Positions 50,763-60,180 of a stretch of DNA of 64,000 bases are shown here, piece after piece; the first letter of the stretch is position 1; every line of letters begins with the position of its first letter. Source of the DNA: Levilinea sp. (GTDB lineage: Bacteria; Chloroflexota; Anaerolineae; Anaerolineales; Anaerolineaceae). The stretch spans positions 1 to 64,000 of the forward strand of contig JARKPO010000046.1 of the NCBI GenBank assembly GCA_029975215.1, given 5' to 3'. The notes below the pieces were generated by a model that worked only from the letters and a program-made list of their open reading frames with translations, ran no database searches and was not told the DNA's origin. The position numbers were made by a program, and so were the translations under genes.

Positions 50763-52067
50763 ATGCGTGCGGTGGATATCATCATCAAAAAACGCGATCA
50801 CGGAGAATTGAGCACAGAGGAAATTCGCTATTTTGTCGAAGGCTTCACGCGCGGCGATATTCCAGATTACCAGGCTTCGGCCTGGGCGATGGCGGTGTTG
50901 TTAAACGGTATGAGCGACCGCGAGGTAACCGACCTGACCCTGGCGATGGCCGCTTCGGGTGAGGTGCTGGATCTCAGCCAGGTAGTGCCGATTGCGGTGG
51001 ATAAACATTCCACCGGCGGGGTGGGGGATAAAGTCACCATGACGGTGGCCCCCTTGGTGGCGGCCTGCGGGCTGGCGGTGGGCAAGATGTCGGGGCGCGG
51101 GTTGGGGTTCAGCGGCGGGACGCTGGACAAGCTGGAATCGATCCCTGGCTACCGCGTGAACCTTTCCCGCGAGGAGTTTATGGCGCAGTTGGCCCGCATC
51201 GGCATTGTGCTCACCGGCCAAAGCGGCGATCTGGCCCCCGCGGACGGCAAGCTCTATGCCCTGCGGGATGTGACCGGCACGGTGCCCTCGATCCCTTTGA
51301 TTGCCTCGTCGGTGATGAGCAAAAAAATTGCCGCGGGCGCCCAGGCGATTGTGCTGGACGTGAAGACCGGTAAGGGTGCCTTCATGGAAACCCTGGAAGA
51401 CGCCCGCCATCTGGCGCGCCTGATGGCTGCCATTGGTCGCCTGAGCGGGCGCAAGGTGGTGGCGCTGATTTCGGACATGAACCAGCCCCTGGGTGATGCG
51501 GTGGGCAACGCATTGGAATTGCGGGAGGCCATCGCTGGGCTGCATGACGAGGGCCCGGCAGATTTTCGGGAACATTGCCTGGTAGTCGCCAGCCATATGC
51601 TGGTGCTGGGCGAAAAAGCCCCCGATTTAGTCAGCGCGCGCCGCATGGCCGAGGACGCCCTGGTTTCGGGCCGCGGCTGGGAAAAGTTCCGCCAATTGGT
51701 GGAGGCTCAGGGCGGTGATGTTTCTTACATTGACCACCCCGAAAAGCTGCCCGCGGCAACCCTGCGTCAACCCCTGCGTGCCGAGCGCGGCGGCTGGCTG
51801 GCTGCTTTGAACGCGCGCGAGGTGGGCGAGACAGCGGTGGATTTGGGCGCGGGGCGGGCCAAGAAAACCGATGCGATTGACTACGGTGTGGGCATGGTGC
51901 TGCACGCCAAGGTGGGCGACCGTGTGGAGGCCGGGCAGGAATTGGTGACGGTGCATGCCAACAGCCCCGAACGACTGCAGGCCGCCCTGCAGCGCCTGGC
52001 GGGGGCCTTTACCCTCAGCGATGCGCCCTGCGAGCCGCTGCCGCTGTTTTATGATGTGATTTCGTAA
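50763..52067 (+). CDS. pdp: Pyrimidine-nucleoside phosphorylase
   Basis: 434 residues, typical length. Phosphate/nucleoside motif [14 protein letters not shown] (about 79-92) and the signature [33 protein letters not shown] and a C-terminal swivelling domain (about 340-434). Splits thymidine and uridine with phosphate in nucleoside salvage. The three-domain layout fits the thymidine phosphorylase/Pdp family; substrate range is uncertain. A TATAAT (50696-50701) lies upstream. No other salvage gene is adjacent. Confidence 0.93.
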   Translation: MRAVDIIIKKRDHGELSTEEIRYFVEGFTRGDIPDYQASAWAMAVLLNGMSDREVTDLTLAMAASGEVLDLSQVVPIAVDKHSTGGVGDKVTMTVAPLVAACGLAVGKMSGRGLGFSGGTLDKLESIPGYRVNLSREEFMAQLARIGIVLTGQSGDLAPADGKLYALRDVTGTVPSIPLIASSVMSKKIAAGAQAIVLDVKTGKGAFMETLEDARHLARLMAAIGRLSGRKVVALISDMNQPLGDAVGNALELREAIAGLHDEGPADFREHCLVVASHMLVLGEKAPDLVSARRMAEDALVSGRGWEKFRQLVEAQGGDVSYIDHPEKLPAATLRQPLRAERGGWLAALNAREVGETAVDLGAGRAKKTDAIDYGVGMVLHAKVGDRVEAGQELVTVHANSPERLQAALQRLAGAFTLSDAPCEPLPLFYDVIS

Positions 52068-52083
52068 CGCGGGAACAATCCGA

Positions 52084-53121
52084 TCAGGCTTCGCGGACGG
52101 ACACGCGCGTGCCCCACTGCGAAGCCTGCATCTGCTCCGGCGGCGCCCAGGGGATCGTCCAGCGGTAAATCCACAGGGCGTCGGCGTTGCGCAGGTTGAT
52201 GCAGCCGTGGCTCATGCGCACACCGAAGTTGTCGTGCCAATAGCAGCCGTGCAGGCTGAGGCCGGATTCGTGAAAGAAGGACACCCAGGGGACCCCCAGC
52301 AGCGCCCCGGAAAGGAGTTCATCGCTGAGCTTCTTATCCCCCATCGGACGCGTGGGGGTCTTTACGGTGATATGGAAGTCGCCGATGAGGGTGTCGGTGG
52401 GGATTTCACCGGGGGGCGGGGGTTCTTTTTGCGGCATGCCGGAAGAGATGTCGGTCTTAAAGACAACTTGCCCCTCCTGGTAGGCGGTCAGAGTCTGCTG
52501 GCCGATGGAGATGAGGATGTATTTATCTTTGGAAGCCACCTGGGGGGCGATGGGGGTCAGTTCGTGGGCGGGCACAGGCCGCAGGTGCGCCGCGGCGGCC
52601 CAATAGACGCGCTCGTAGATGTCTTTTAACTGATACCAGGGACTGCCGTCCGGGCCTTCTTCCACAGCGACCGCCCAGTGGGTGCTGCCGTAATACAGGC
52701 GGTTGATGGGGAACCATTCGCCGCCGCGGGTGCGCTGGTAGGCGCGGGTGTAGGGCGTGCTGGTTTCCACCAGCTGGCCGCTGGCGGGGATGGAGGTGAG
52801 GCAGGGCCGCAGGAGGGTCTGCACGCGCTGGGTGCGGGCGGAATGCACATAGCCGCCCCACACGCGATACCACAGACGGTTGCGGCCGCTTTCCGTCTGA
52901 ACGGTGTGATAGACGTGCAGGAGCTCGTCGCGGCGGCGGGTGGCCACAGCGCGGCCCTGGTAGGAGGGCTGGTCGTACACGGTGACCCAATCCCCGGCTA
53001 CGCGGATGAGATCTTGACCCTCCAGGCCTTCCAGCCAGCGGCTGGCGGGCAGCAAAGCCAGACCCGCCAGGGCCGTCAGGCTGCGCTGGATGAAGGCTCG
53101 GCGGGTGATGCGTTCGGACAT
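52084..53121 (-). CDS. L,D-transpeptidase (YkuD) with Tat signal
   Basis: 345 residues. The N-terminus has a twin-arginine motif TRRAFIQ and a hydrophobic stretch (about 12-26), so it is probably exported folded by the Tat system. SH3-like linker regions (about 40-180) precede the YkuD catalytic domain (about 200-335) with HGCYWHDNFG and the active-site SHGCINL (catalytic Cys near 306). Cross-links peptidoglycan by 3-3 bonds or anchors proteins. It follows the FkbM gene by 3 nt, as the third gene of a reverse-strand operon with a glycosyltransferase. Confidence 0.9.
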   Translation of the reverse strand: MSERITRRAFIQRSLTALAGLALLPASRWLEGLEGQDLIRVAGDWVTVYDQPSYQGRAVATRRRDELLHVYHTVQTESGRNRLWYRVWGGYVHSARTQRVQTLLRPCLTSIPASGQLVETSTPYTRAYQRTRGGEWFPINRLYYGSTHWAVAVEEGPDGSPWYQLKDIYERVYWAAAAHLRPVPAHELTPIAPQVASKDKYILISIGQQTLTAYQEGQVVFKTDISSGMPQKEPPPPGEIPTDTLIGDFHITVKTPTRPMGDKKLSDELLSGALLGVPWVSFFHESGLSLHGCYWHDNFGVRMSHGCINLRNADALWIYRWTIPWAPPEQMQASQWGTRVSVREA

Positions 53122-53124
53122 GGG

Positions 53125-53814
53125 CTAACGGTAGAAGAGGTAGTTGTGATCGTCCAGCGAGAAGACGCGGTACCCGGCGGCACGAATTTTTTCCACGGCG
53201 CGGCGCGTGTCTTCGATGCTGTAATGCGGCACGGCGTGGTGGTGAAATTCGATGAAAATTTGGTCAAAGGGAGCCAGATCGCGCGTATCCAACTGGGCGA
53301 TGACCTCAAATTCGGCCCCTTCCAGGTCCAGCTTCAGGTAGTCCACCCGCTCTGCGCCCACCCGTCCGGCCAGGGCCGAGATGGGCAGGGTTTCCACATC
53401 ATATTGCAGGGTGGAATCGCGGCGCACGTTGGTGTGGTCGGTGTGAATGGAGCCGCTTTCGAAATGCTCACTTTCGTAGAAAGTGATCGTTCCGGCGGCG
53501 GAGGTGACGGCCAGGGGCAGGTGGGTGAAGCGGCCGTTGGTCTGCTGTTCCAGGGTGTGCAGGGACGGGCGGTGCTTGAGGGTGGGGTCAATGCCGAAGG
53601 CGCGCACCCCAAAGATGTTGATCAGGTGGCGGGAAAATTCGGCTTCGTAGCCGCAGCCCGCGTCAATGATCACGCTCTGTTCCGAAAAGCGCGGGAAGTA
53701 GATGTAATTGGGGGGCGAAAAACGCAGCCCCAGGCGGCGGGCTTGCAGCTTGCGCCAGAAGATTTTCCAGGTACGGCGAGTGCGGCGCAAGGCGCGGGTG
53801 AAAAAAGACTTCAT
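53125..53814 (-). CDS. FkbM-family methyltransferase
   Basis: 229 residues. SAM-binding DAGCGYEAEFS (about 51-61) and the FkbM signature YLKLDLEGAEFEVIAQL; SIHTDHT and a late IFIEFHHHAVPHYS. FkbM enzymes O-methylate sugars and other substrates. Overlaps the GT4 gene by 4 nt, which supports a role in modifying the glycan made by that enzyme. A basic N-terminus (about 1-28) without a membrane helix. Confidence 0.88.
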   Translation of the reverse strand: MKSFFTRALRRTRRTWKIFWRKLQARRLGLRFSPPNYIYFPRFSEQSVIIDAGCGYEAEFSRHLINIFGVRAFGIDPTLKHRPSLHTLEQQTNGRFTHLPLAVTSAAGTITFYESEHFESGSIHTDHTNVRRDSTLQYDVETLPISALAGRVGAERVDYLKLDLEGAEFEVIAQLDTRDLAPFDQIFIEFHHHAVPHYSIEDTRRAVEKIRAAGYRVFSLDDHNYLFYR

Positions 53815-54947
53815 TTTCCCTCCAGGGGCAAACCAGCCAGGGCGCGCTGGGCGCGCGCCAGCCAGGTATACGGTTCAGAATCGGCGCGGGCCTGCCGGCT
53901 GAGGGCGGCGATGCGCTCGGGGTCTTCGATCAGCGCGCCCAGGGCCGCAGCCCAGCCGTCCACATCTTCGGGCGGGCAGAACACGGCATTACGCGGGTTG
54001 AGGACTTCGTGCAGCACGGGCAGGTCGCTGGTGAGGATGGCGCGTCCGGCGGCGAGATAATCGAACATTTTCATGGGAGAGCAGATGCTGGCGGAATCGC
54101 CGCCGCTGCTGCCCGCGATTTTGCGCTCGTAGGGCATGAGGAGGATATCGGCTGCGGCCTGGTAGAGGGGCAGGGCGCGCTGAGGGACGAAGCCGGTGAG
54201 GGTCACATGGCTCAGTTGGGCGGCGCTGAGGCGCTCGCGCCAGGCGTCCACATCCCGCGGGTTGCCGCCCACCCACAAAAAGTTCACCTGCGGAAAGCGC
54301 CGCGCCAGCTCGAAGAGCAGGTTCATGCCGCGCCCGGCGTAAAAATGGCCGGTGTAGCCCACGGTGAGGCCCTGGGGCAGCCCCAATTGGGCGCGGGCGG
54401 TAGGAGCATCCGGCAGCTGGGCGTACTGGGCGCGGTCGGTGGCGTTGGGGGCAATCTGCACTTCGCTGCTGTGCAGCGGCAGGCCGTAGGCGGCTTCCAG
54501 CTCCTGGCGCAGAGCCTGGGTGATGAGCAGCAGACGCTTGGGCCTGCGGCTGCGCATAAACCCGCGGAAGAGGCGCGGCCCCAGCTTGCCGGTGGGCGGG
54601 CCGTGCAGCTCCACCAACGTGGGCCAGCCCAGCCACAACCCGGGCAGGGCGGCCTGCAAGGCCCAGGTGTACAGGGCTTGGGCTCCCCAGGCGCGGGCCT
54701 GCAGTAGGGCGCGCAGGGTGAAATCGTAACGGCGGAAGACCAGGGGGGCGGGGATCCAGCGCACCTCAAAGCGCGTTTCCAGCCCGTAACGCTCCGCAAG
54801 GGCTTCCCAGGGGGCGGCAGCGTGCCCTGGAACCCACAGGCACACCTCATGCCCGGCCTGAGCCAGCGCCTGACAGGCTTTCATCACCTGGATGCTGTTG
54901 GCGGTGCTGGAGGGGACAAGGGAGGTAGCGATTGCGGCGATTTTCAA
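53811..54947 (-). CDS. Family 4 (GT-B) glycosyltransferase
   Basis: 378 residues from a TTG start (plus 54945-54947) with a GGAG site about 8 nt upstream; longer upstream readings would run past the promoter. GT-B fold: N-terminal IAAIATSLVPSSTANSIQVMKACQALA, ELHGPPTG, TVGYTGHFYAGRGMNLL, and the donor-binding block SPMKMFDYLAAGRAILTSDLP, whose EX7E-like Glu positions are partly replaced. Probably uses a nucleotide-sugar donor. Extended -10 promoter at 54978-54986. Confidence 0.85.
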   Translation of the reverse strand: MKIAAIATSLVPSSTANSIQVMKACQALAQAGHEVCLWVPGHAAAPWEALAERYGLETRFEVRWIPAPLVFRRYDFTLRALLQARAWGAQALYTWALQAALPGLWLGWPTLVELHGPPTGKLGPRLFRGFMRSRRPKRLLLITQALRQELEAAYGLPLHSSEVQIAPNATDRAQYAQLPDAPTARAQLGLPQGLTVGYTGHFYAGRGMNLLFELARRFPQVNFLWVGGNPRDVDAWRERLSAAQLSHVTLTGFVPQRALPLYQAAADILLMPYERKIAGSSGGDSASICSPMKMFDYLAAGRAILTSDLPVLHEVLNPRNAVFCPPEDVDGWAAALGALIEDPERIAALSRQARADSEPYTWLARAQRALAGLPLEGK

Positions 54948-54977
54948 AATAGCGGCTCCACAGGTGAACTTGGGCTG

Positions 54978-54986
54978 ATTGTACCA
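54978..54986 (-). promoter_or_regulatory. Extended -10 promoter of GT4-fkbM-ldt operon
   Basis: Read on the reverse strand as TGGTACAAT, a TGn-extended -10 about 30 bp before the TTG start. Confidence 0.5.
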
Positions 54987-55034
54987 TACCTGGCCTGGAC
55001 TGGGCCTGAGGTGAAAGCCTGGCCAACTGGGTGA

Positions 55035-55063
55035 TTGACCCCTCTGGCAAAATATGGTAGTAT
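55035..55063 (+). promoter_or_regulatory. Promoter of the T-box operon
   Basis: TTGACC (55035-55040), 17-bp spacer, TAGTAT (55058-55063), just upstream of the T-box leader. Confidence 0.7.
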
Positions 55064-55074
55064 CGAGGCAGTTT

Positions 55075-55364
55075 CGTGTTAAAAAGCGATGATGGAAACG
55101 AGTAAGCCCAAAGCAGGCTGACAGCGAACCCGGAACAGGTGTAAGCCGGGGCGGCGCGCGGGGCTGAAAATCCTTCCGGAGCTGCGACCTGAACCCCCTT
55201 GGCCGGGTCAATAGGGAAGCCGGGCTCGCCCCCCGTTAGCTGCGGCGCTGGTGTTCACCGCCTTTTGGCGCGCGCACCGGGCAAAGGTGCTGGCAGCCCG
55301 CCTGCCAGAATCAGGGTGGTACCGCGGATTATCTTCCGTCCCTGTGTGGGATGGAAGTTTTTTT
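55075..55364 (+). promoter_or_regulatory. T-box leader with apparent isoleucine (AUC) specifier
   Basis: T-box hallmark AGGGTGGTACCGCG is present at 55313-55326, with Stem I features upstream: an AGTA-like bulge (about 55102) and a specifier-loop region around TGAAAATCC, in which ATC (55170-55172) is an Ile codon. The terminator stem CTTCCGTCCC/GGGATGGAAG (55333-55342 with 55348-55357) with seven T (55358-55364) ends it. Uncharged tRNA-Ile would favour the antiterminator. It controls a two-gene unit, the methyltransferase-like gene and ileS. Confidence 0.9.
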
Positions 55365-55393
55365 ATTTTAACCCTGTGGGTTTGGAGGTTGGT

Positions 55394-56035
55394 TTGGCAG
55401 GTTTGCGCTCTATACGTCATTGGACTCTGCACTACATCTTCAGCCGCCTGGCTGAGAAGCTCGATCAGCGCGCCCACCCTGACCACCCCTGGCTGACGGC
55501 GGAGGCGGTGCGCTTTTTGGACGGCTATTTGCGCCCCACCGATACCGGCCTGGAATTTGGGTCAGGCCGTTCCACTCTGTGGTTTGCCCGGCATCTGGGG
55601 CACCTGACCAGCGTGGAGCATGATCTGGCCTGGTCAGAGCGCGTGCGCCAGATGCTGGCCGCGGCCGGGGTGAGCAATGTGGACTATGTGCATATACCCC
55701 TGGAGGCGCGCAGCGATCCCCACGCCGCGCCGGATTACGTGCGCACGGTGGAGTGCTTTGCCCCCGCCAGCCTGGATTTTGTGCTGGTGGACGGGAGGCT
55801 GCGGGACGAATGCGCCAACGCGGTGCTGCCCAAGATGCGCCCGGGGGGGCTTTTGGTGGTGGATAACGCGGATATCTATCTGCCCAGCGATGTGCGCACG
55901 CCCAACGCGCGCCGTCCCCAGCAGGGGCCGGAAAACGCGGGCTGGGGCCAATTTTTGGAGGCGGTCTCCGATTGGCGGCGGGTGTGGACCTGCAACGGCG
56001 TGTTTGCCACGGCTTTGTTCTTTGTGCCTTGCTAA
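55394..56035 (+). CDS. Class I SAM-methyltransferase-like protein in the ileS operon
   Basis: About 213 residues. Rossmann motif TGLEFGSGRSTLWFARHLG (SAM loop), TSVEHDLAWSERVR (acidic end of beta-2) and LDFVLVDGRLRDECANAVLPKMRPGGLLVVDN. Resembles small catechol-O-methyltransferase-like or TylF-like folds; substrate unknown. The open frame extends upstream to 55199, but this would run through the T-box terminator; TTG 55394 with a GGAGG site 5 nt upstream is the likely start. Lies between the T-box and ileS, so it is under Ile-tRNA control. Confidence 0.75.
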   Translation: MAGLRSIRHWTLHYIFSRLAEKLDQRAHPDHPWLTAEAVRFLDGYLRPTDTGLEFGSGRSTLWFARHLGHLTSVEHDLAWSERVRQMLAAAGVSNVDYVHIPLEARSDPHAAPDYVRTVECFAPASLDFVLVDGRLRDECANAVLPKMRPGGLLVVDNADIYLPSDVRTPNARRPQQGPENAGWGQFLEAVSDWRRVWTCNGVFATALFFVPC

Positions 56036-56072
56036 GCTGGATTTTTCGATCTTTTTTGGGATGAGGTGAACA

Positions 56073-59000
56073 ATGTTTAAACCGGTTTCAGCCAAGTTAA
56101 ATGTGACTCAGATGGAAGAAGGGGTGCTGAATTTTTGGACCCAGGAGGATATCTTCCACCGTTCCATGCGCGAACGCCAGGGCGGGCCTGAATACGTGTT
56201 CTTCGAGGGGCCGCCCACCGCCAACGGCAAGCCGGGCGTGCACCACGTGTTGGCGCGCGCCTTTAAAGACATCTTCCCGCGCTACAAGACCATGCGCGGC
56301 TACCATGTGTCGCGGCGCGGGGGCTGGGATACTCACGGCCTGCCGGTGGAAATTGAGGTGGAGAAGAAGCTGGGCTTCACCAACAAACAGCAGATCGAAA
56401 ATTACGGTATCGCCCAATTTAACCAGCTGTGCCGCGAGTCGGCTTTCACCTACATTCAGGAATGGGAACGCCTGACCGACCGCATCGGCTATTGGGTGGA
56501 CCTGGAAACCGCCTACGTCACCTATAAGAATGAGTACATCGAATCGACCTGGTGGATTCTGAAGAATTTCTGGGATAAAGGCTTGCTGTATCAGGGCTTT
56601 AAAGTGGTTCCATACTGTCCGCGCTGCGGCACGCCGCTTTCGGATCACGAGGTGGCTTTGGGCTACCGCGAAACCGGCGACCCCTCCATCTTTGTGCGCA
56701 TGCCGCTGGTGGATCAGCCGGGCACGTCCCTGCTGGTGTGGACCACCACCCCCTGGACGCTGCCGGCCAACGTGGCTGTGGCGGCGGGGGCGGATGTGGA
56801 ATATGTGGTGGTGGAACGCGCCCTGGCCGAAGGCGGCACGGAGCGCCTGATCCTGGCGGAGGCGTTGTTGGCTAAGGTGTTTGGCGAAGAGCCGGTGACG
56901 GTGGTGGAGCGCATGAAGGGTAAGCAGCTGAAGGGCAAGCGTTACCAGCCGCTGTTCACCTTTATGCCCACCGAGAAACCGGCGCATTTTGTGATTAACG
57001 GCGATTTCGTCACCACCGAAGACGGTTCGGGCCTGGTGCATATTGCCCCGGCCTTTGGTGCGGACGACATGCAGGTGGCGATGGATGCCGACCTGCCCAT
57101 CCTGATGACGGTGGCCGGGGACGGCACCTTCCTGAGCGAGGTGCGCCCCTGGGCGGGCAAGTTCGTCAAGGACGCTGACCCCTTCATCACCCAGGACCTG
57201 GAAGCCCGCGGGCTGCTGTTCCGCGTGGAGACCTACACCCACACCTACCCATTCTGCTGGCGCTGCACCACGCCGCTGCTGTATTACGCTTTGCCCACCT
57301 GGTACATCCGCACCAGTCAATTTAAGGACCGCCTGGTGGAACTGAACGAGCGCATCAACTGGTATCCGGGGCACATCAAGAACGGGCGCTTTGGCAACTG
57401 GCTGGCCAACAATGTGGACTGGGCTTTGGGCCGCAACCGCTATTGGGGCACGCCCCTGCCGGTGTGGGAATGCGAGACCTGCCACACGCAAACCTGCGTG
57501 GGCTCGGTGAAAGAGCTTTCGGAACTGGCCCATAAGGACCTTTCCGGGCTGGATCTGCACCGCCCGCATGTGGACGAGGTGCGGCTGCACTGCCCCGACT
57601 GCGGCGGCGTGATGCAGCGGGTTCCGGAATTGATTGACGTGTGGTTCGATTCGGGCTCCATGCCGGTGTCGCAGTGGCATTACCCCTACGAGCATCAGGA
57701 GGAGTTCAAGAAATACTTCCCCGCCGATTTCATCTGCGAGGCGGTGGATCAAACTCGCGGCTGGTTCTATTCGCTGCACGCCATCAGCACCCTGCTCTTT
57801 GATCAGGAATGCTATAAAAACGTCATCTGCCTGGGGCTGATTTTGGACAAGGACGGCTACAAGATGTCCAAATCGCGCGGCAATATCGTCAGTCCGTGGG
57901 AGGTGCTGGAGGATAACGGGGCGGACGCCATGCGCTGGTATCTGTACACGGCCAGCCCGCCCGGACAGGAGCGCCGTTTCAGCAAGGAACTGGTGGCCGA
58001 GGTGGTGCGCAATTTCACCCTGACGTTGTGGAACACCTATTCTTTCTTCGTCACCTACGCCAATCTGGACGGGTGGAAGCCGGGAGAGGGCGCAGCGCCG
58101 GTATACAGCCCGCTGGACCGCTGGCTGCGCTCGGCCCTGCACACCCTGGTGCGGGATGTGACCCAGGCGCTGGAGACCTACGACGTGCTGGGCGCGACCC
58201 GGCCGATTGAGACTTTTGTGGATCAGCTTTCCAACTGGTATCTGCGCCGTTCGCGCCGCCGCTTCTGGAAGAGCGGCGCCGACGCCGACAAGCAGGCGGC
58301 CTACGCCACGCTGTACGAGGCGCTGACCACCCTCAGCAAGCTGCTGGCCCCCACCATGCCCTTCATCGCCGAAGAGTTGCACCAGAATCTGGTGCGGTCG
58401 GTGGACGAAAACGCGCCCCTTTCGGTACATCTGGCGCAGTGGCCGGTGTTTGACGCGGAGGTGATCGATGAGAAACTCAACCGCGATATGGCTTTGGTGA
58501 TGCGCCTGGCCTCGCTGGGCCACGCCGCCCGCAACAAAGCCAACCGCAAAGTGCGCCAGCCCCTGGCCGAGGCAGCTTTCTCGGTGGGGTCGGCGGAGGA
58601 GTGCGGGGTGCTGGCCGGCTACGCGGATCTGCTGGCGGACGAACTGAACGTGAAGCAGGTGCGCGCCCTGGACGCGGCCGGTGAGGCGGTGGATTACGCC
58701 TTGAACCCGCTGCCCAAGCAGTTGGGCCAAAAGTACGGCAGCCGCTTCCCCGCCATCCGCAAGGCTGTGCTGGCCTTGCCCGCCGAGGCAGCGGCCAAGG
58801 CCCTGCTGGCGGGGCAGCCTGTGGTGGTTTCAGTGGATGGGGACACCCTGGAAATTCTGCCGGAGGAAGTGGAAGTGCGCGCCAACGCCCGCAGCGGTTT
58901 TGCGGTGGCCTCCGAAGGGGCCTACCTGGCGGCCCTGGTGACCGAGCTGACGCCGGAACTGGTGCAGGAAGGCCTGGCGCGCGAAGTGGTGCGCCGCCTG

Positions 59001-59225
59001 CAGGACCTGCGCAAGTCGGCCGAGCTGGATATCGCTGACCGCATCCGCGTGGTGTTCCAGGCCTCGGCGGGGCTGGAGACGGCTATTGCCGCCTTCCGCA
59101 CCTACATCATGGGTGAAACCCTGGCGGTGGAGATGAGCGCGGGGGCGCTGGACGAGGGGCTGCCGCTGGTGGAAGACAGCTTTGACGGCGAGACCTTCCG
59201 CGCCACCCTGCAAAAAGCGGCTTGA
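56073..59225 (+). CDS. ileS: Isoleucyl-tRNA synthetase, type 2 (eukaryote-like)
   Basis: 1050 residues. Class I synthetase: GPPTANGKPGVHHVLAR carries the HIGH-equivalent GVHH (55-58), and KMSKS is at 597-601. GWDTHGLPVEIEVEKKLG and the GVHH form, together with the length, are typical of the type-2 group found in eukaryotes and some bacteria, many of which resist mupirocin; type 1 would read HIGHALN. A CP1 editing domain (about 190-390) and a C-terminal anticodon-binding domain (about 650-1050) follow. Controlled by the T-box upstream. It starts 37 nt after the methyltransferase gene. No other ileS is seen here. Confidence 0.96.
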   Translation: MFKPVSAKLNVTQMEEGVLNFWTQEDIFHRSMRERQGGPEYVFFEGPPTANGKPGVHHVLARAFKDIFPRYKTMRGYHVSRRGGWDTHGLPVEIEVEKKLGFTNKQQIENYGIAQFNQLCRESAFTYIQEWERLTDRIGYWVDLETAYVTYKNEYIESTWWILKNFWDKGLLYQGFKVVPYCPRCGTPLSDHEVALGYRETGDPSIFVRMPLVDQPGTSLLVWTTTPWTLPANVAVAAGADVEYVVVERALAEGGTERLILAEALLAKVFGEEPVTVVERMKGKQLKGKRYQPLFTFMPTEKPAHFVINGDFVTTEDGSGLVHIAPAFGADDMQVAMDADLPILMTVAGDGTFLSEVRPWAGKFVKDADPFITQDLEARGLLFRVETYTHTYPFCWRCTTPLLYYALPTWYIRTSQFKDRLVELNERINWYPGHIKNGRFGNWLANNVDWALGRNRYWGTPLPVWECETCHTQTCVGSVKELSELAHKDLSGLDLHRPHVDEVRLHCPDCGGVMQRVPELIDVWFDSGSMPVSQWHYPYEHQEEFKKYFPADFICEAVDQTRGWFYSLHAISTLLFDQECYKNVICLGLILDKDGYKMSKSRGNIVSPWEVLEDNGADAMRWYLYTASPPGQERRFSKELVAEVVRNFTLTLWNTYSFFVTYANLDGWKPGEGAAPVYSPLDRWLRSALHTLVRDVTQALETYDVLGATRPIETFVDQLSNWYLRRSRRRFWKSGADADKQAAYATLYEALTTLSKLLAPTMPFIAEELHQNLVRSVDENAPLSVHLAQWPVFDAEVIDEKLNRDMALVMRLASLGHAARNKANRKVRQPLAEAAFSVGSAEECGVLAGYADLLADELNVKQVRALDAAGEAVDYALNPLPKQLGQKYGSRFPAIRKAVLALPAEAAAKALLAGQPVVVSVDGDTLEILPEEVEVRANARSGFAVASEGAYLAALVTELTPELVQEGLAREVVRRLQDLRKSAELDIADRIRVVFQASAGLETAIAAFRTYIMGETLAVEMSAGALDEGLPLVEDSFDGETFRATLQKAA

Positions 59226-59270
59226 GGCCGGGGAAAAGACCGGATTTCAGAAAGAGGAGGATCCAGATCT

Positions 59271-59975
59271 ATGTGCGCGATTTCGGTTCAGGATTTTGTC
59301 CGTTCGAAGGCGCAGAATAACGCGGCCAACGCCTTGTTTGAGTGTGAGAACCCTTACCTGCTGGAGGTTAATTTGAACGGGCGGGTGTGGGCCAAGGTGG
59401 GCGCGATGGTGGCCTATACCGGGCGGGTCAAGTTCACCCGCGAGGGCATGATGGAGCACGGCCTGGAGAAAATGCTCAAGAAAATGGTCACCGGTGAGGG
59501 CACGGCGCTGATGAAGGCCGAGGGCCAGGGGCGCGTGTACCTGGCGGATAAGGGCAAGAAGGTGCAGGTGCTGCAGCTCAACAACGACGCGATCACGGTC
59601 AACGGCAACGACCTGCTGGCTTTTGAGGACAGCGTGCAGTGGGATATCACCATGATGCGCCGCGTGGCGGGCATGCTGGCGGGCGGGCTGTTTAATGTGC
59701 GCCTGTCGGGGACGGGCATGGTGGCGATCACCTCGCATTTTGACCCGCTGGCGCTGGAAGTGCTGCCGGGGCAGCCGGTGTTCACGGATCCCAACGCCAC
59801 GGTGGCCTGGTCGGGCAATTTGAACCCGGATATTCACACGGATCTGTCTTTTAAGACCTTTTTGGGGCGGGGCAGCGGTGAATCGATCCAGCTCAAGTTT
59901 GAGGGGCAGGGCTGGGTGATGCTGCAGCCGTACGAAGAGACGGTGATGCAATCCAACCCGTCAGCGGCTGCCTGA
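59271..59975 (+). CDS. AIM24-family protein
   Basis: 234 residues. AIM24/DUF124 repeats of beta strands: [67 protein letters not shown]. Bacterial members are of unknown function; mitochondrial AIM24 helps cristae organisation. No signal peptide or membrane helix. AGGAGG site before ATG 59271; 45 nt after ileS, so it may share its transcript. Confidence 0.92.
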   Translation: MCAISVQDFVRSKAQNNAANALFECENPYLLEVNLNGRVWAKVGAMVAYTGRVKFTREGMMEHGLEKMLKKMVTGEGTALMKAEGQGRVYLADKGKKVQVLQLNNDAITVNGNDLLAFEDSVQWDITMMRRVAGMLAGGLFNVRLSGTGMVAITSHFDPLALEVLPGQPVFTDPNATVAWSGNLNPDIHTDLSFKTFLGRGSGESIQLKFEGQGWVMLQPYEETVMQSNPSAAA

Positions 59976-60003
59976 CGGGGCGATTGGAGGGAAACATGCA
60001 CGG

Positions 60004-60040
60004 GGCCTGCGTTGGGGGGACGCAGGCTCTGTGGTTTTTA
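60004..60040 (+). terminator. Rho-independent terminator after AIM24 gene
   Basis: GCCTGCGT/ACGCAGGC stem (60005-60012 with 60020-60027), G-rich loop, then TTTTT at 60035-60039. Confidence 0.75.
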
Positions 60041-60180
60041 AGGGGGGAACCCAAAGACGCATTGGATGAAGTTAAACGCGACCTATGCGACTGAAAGGGA
60101 TATCAAAGCCCACCCCGTATCTTTCTGCAGGCAGTTGTTAAGCTGCCGCAGCCGAGTACACGCTTCCTATGCTGCGCAAT

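Noticed and set aside
56097-58730. 877-codon open frame antisense to ileS
   Set aside because: Shadow of the high-GC ileS gene; no family motif, no ribosome site, and a proline/histidine/glutamine-rich composition typical of antisense frames.
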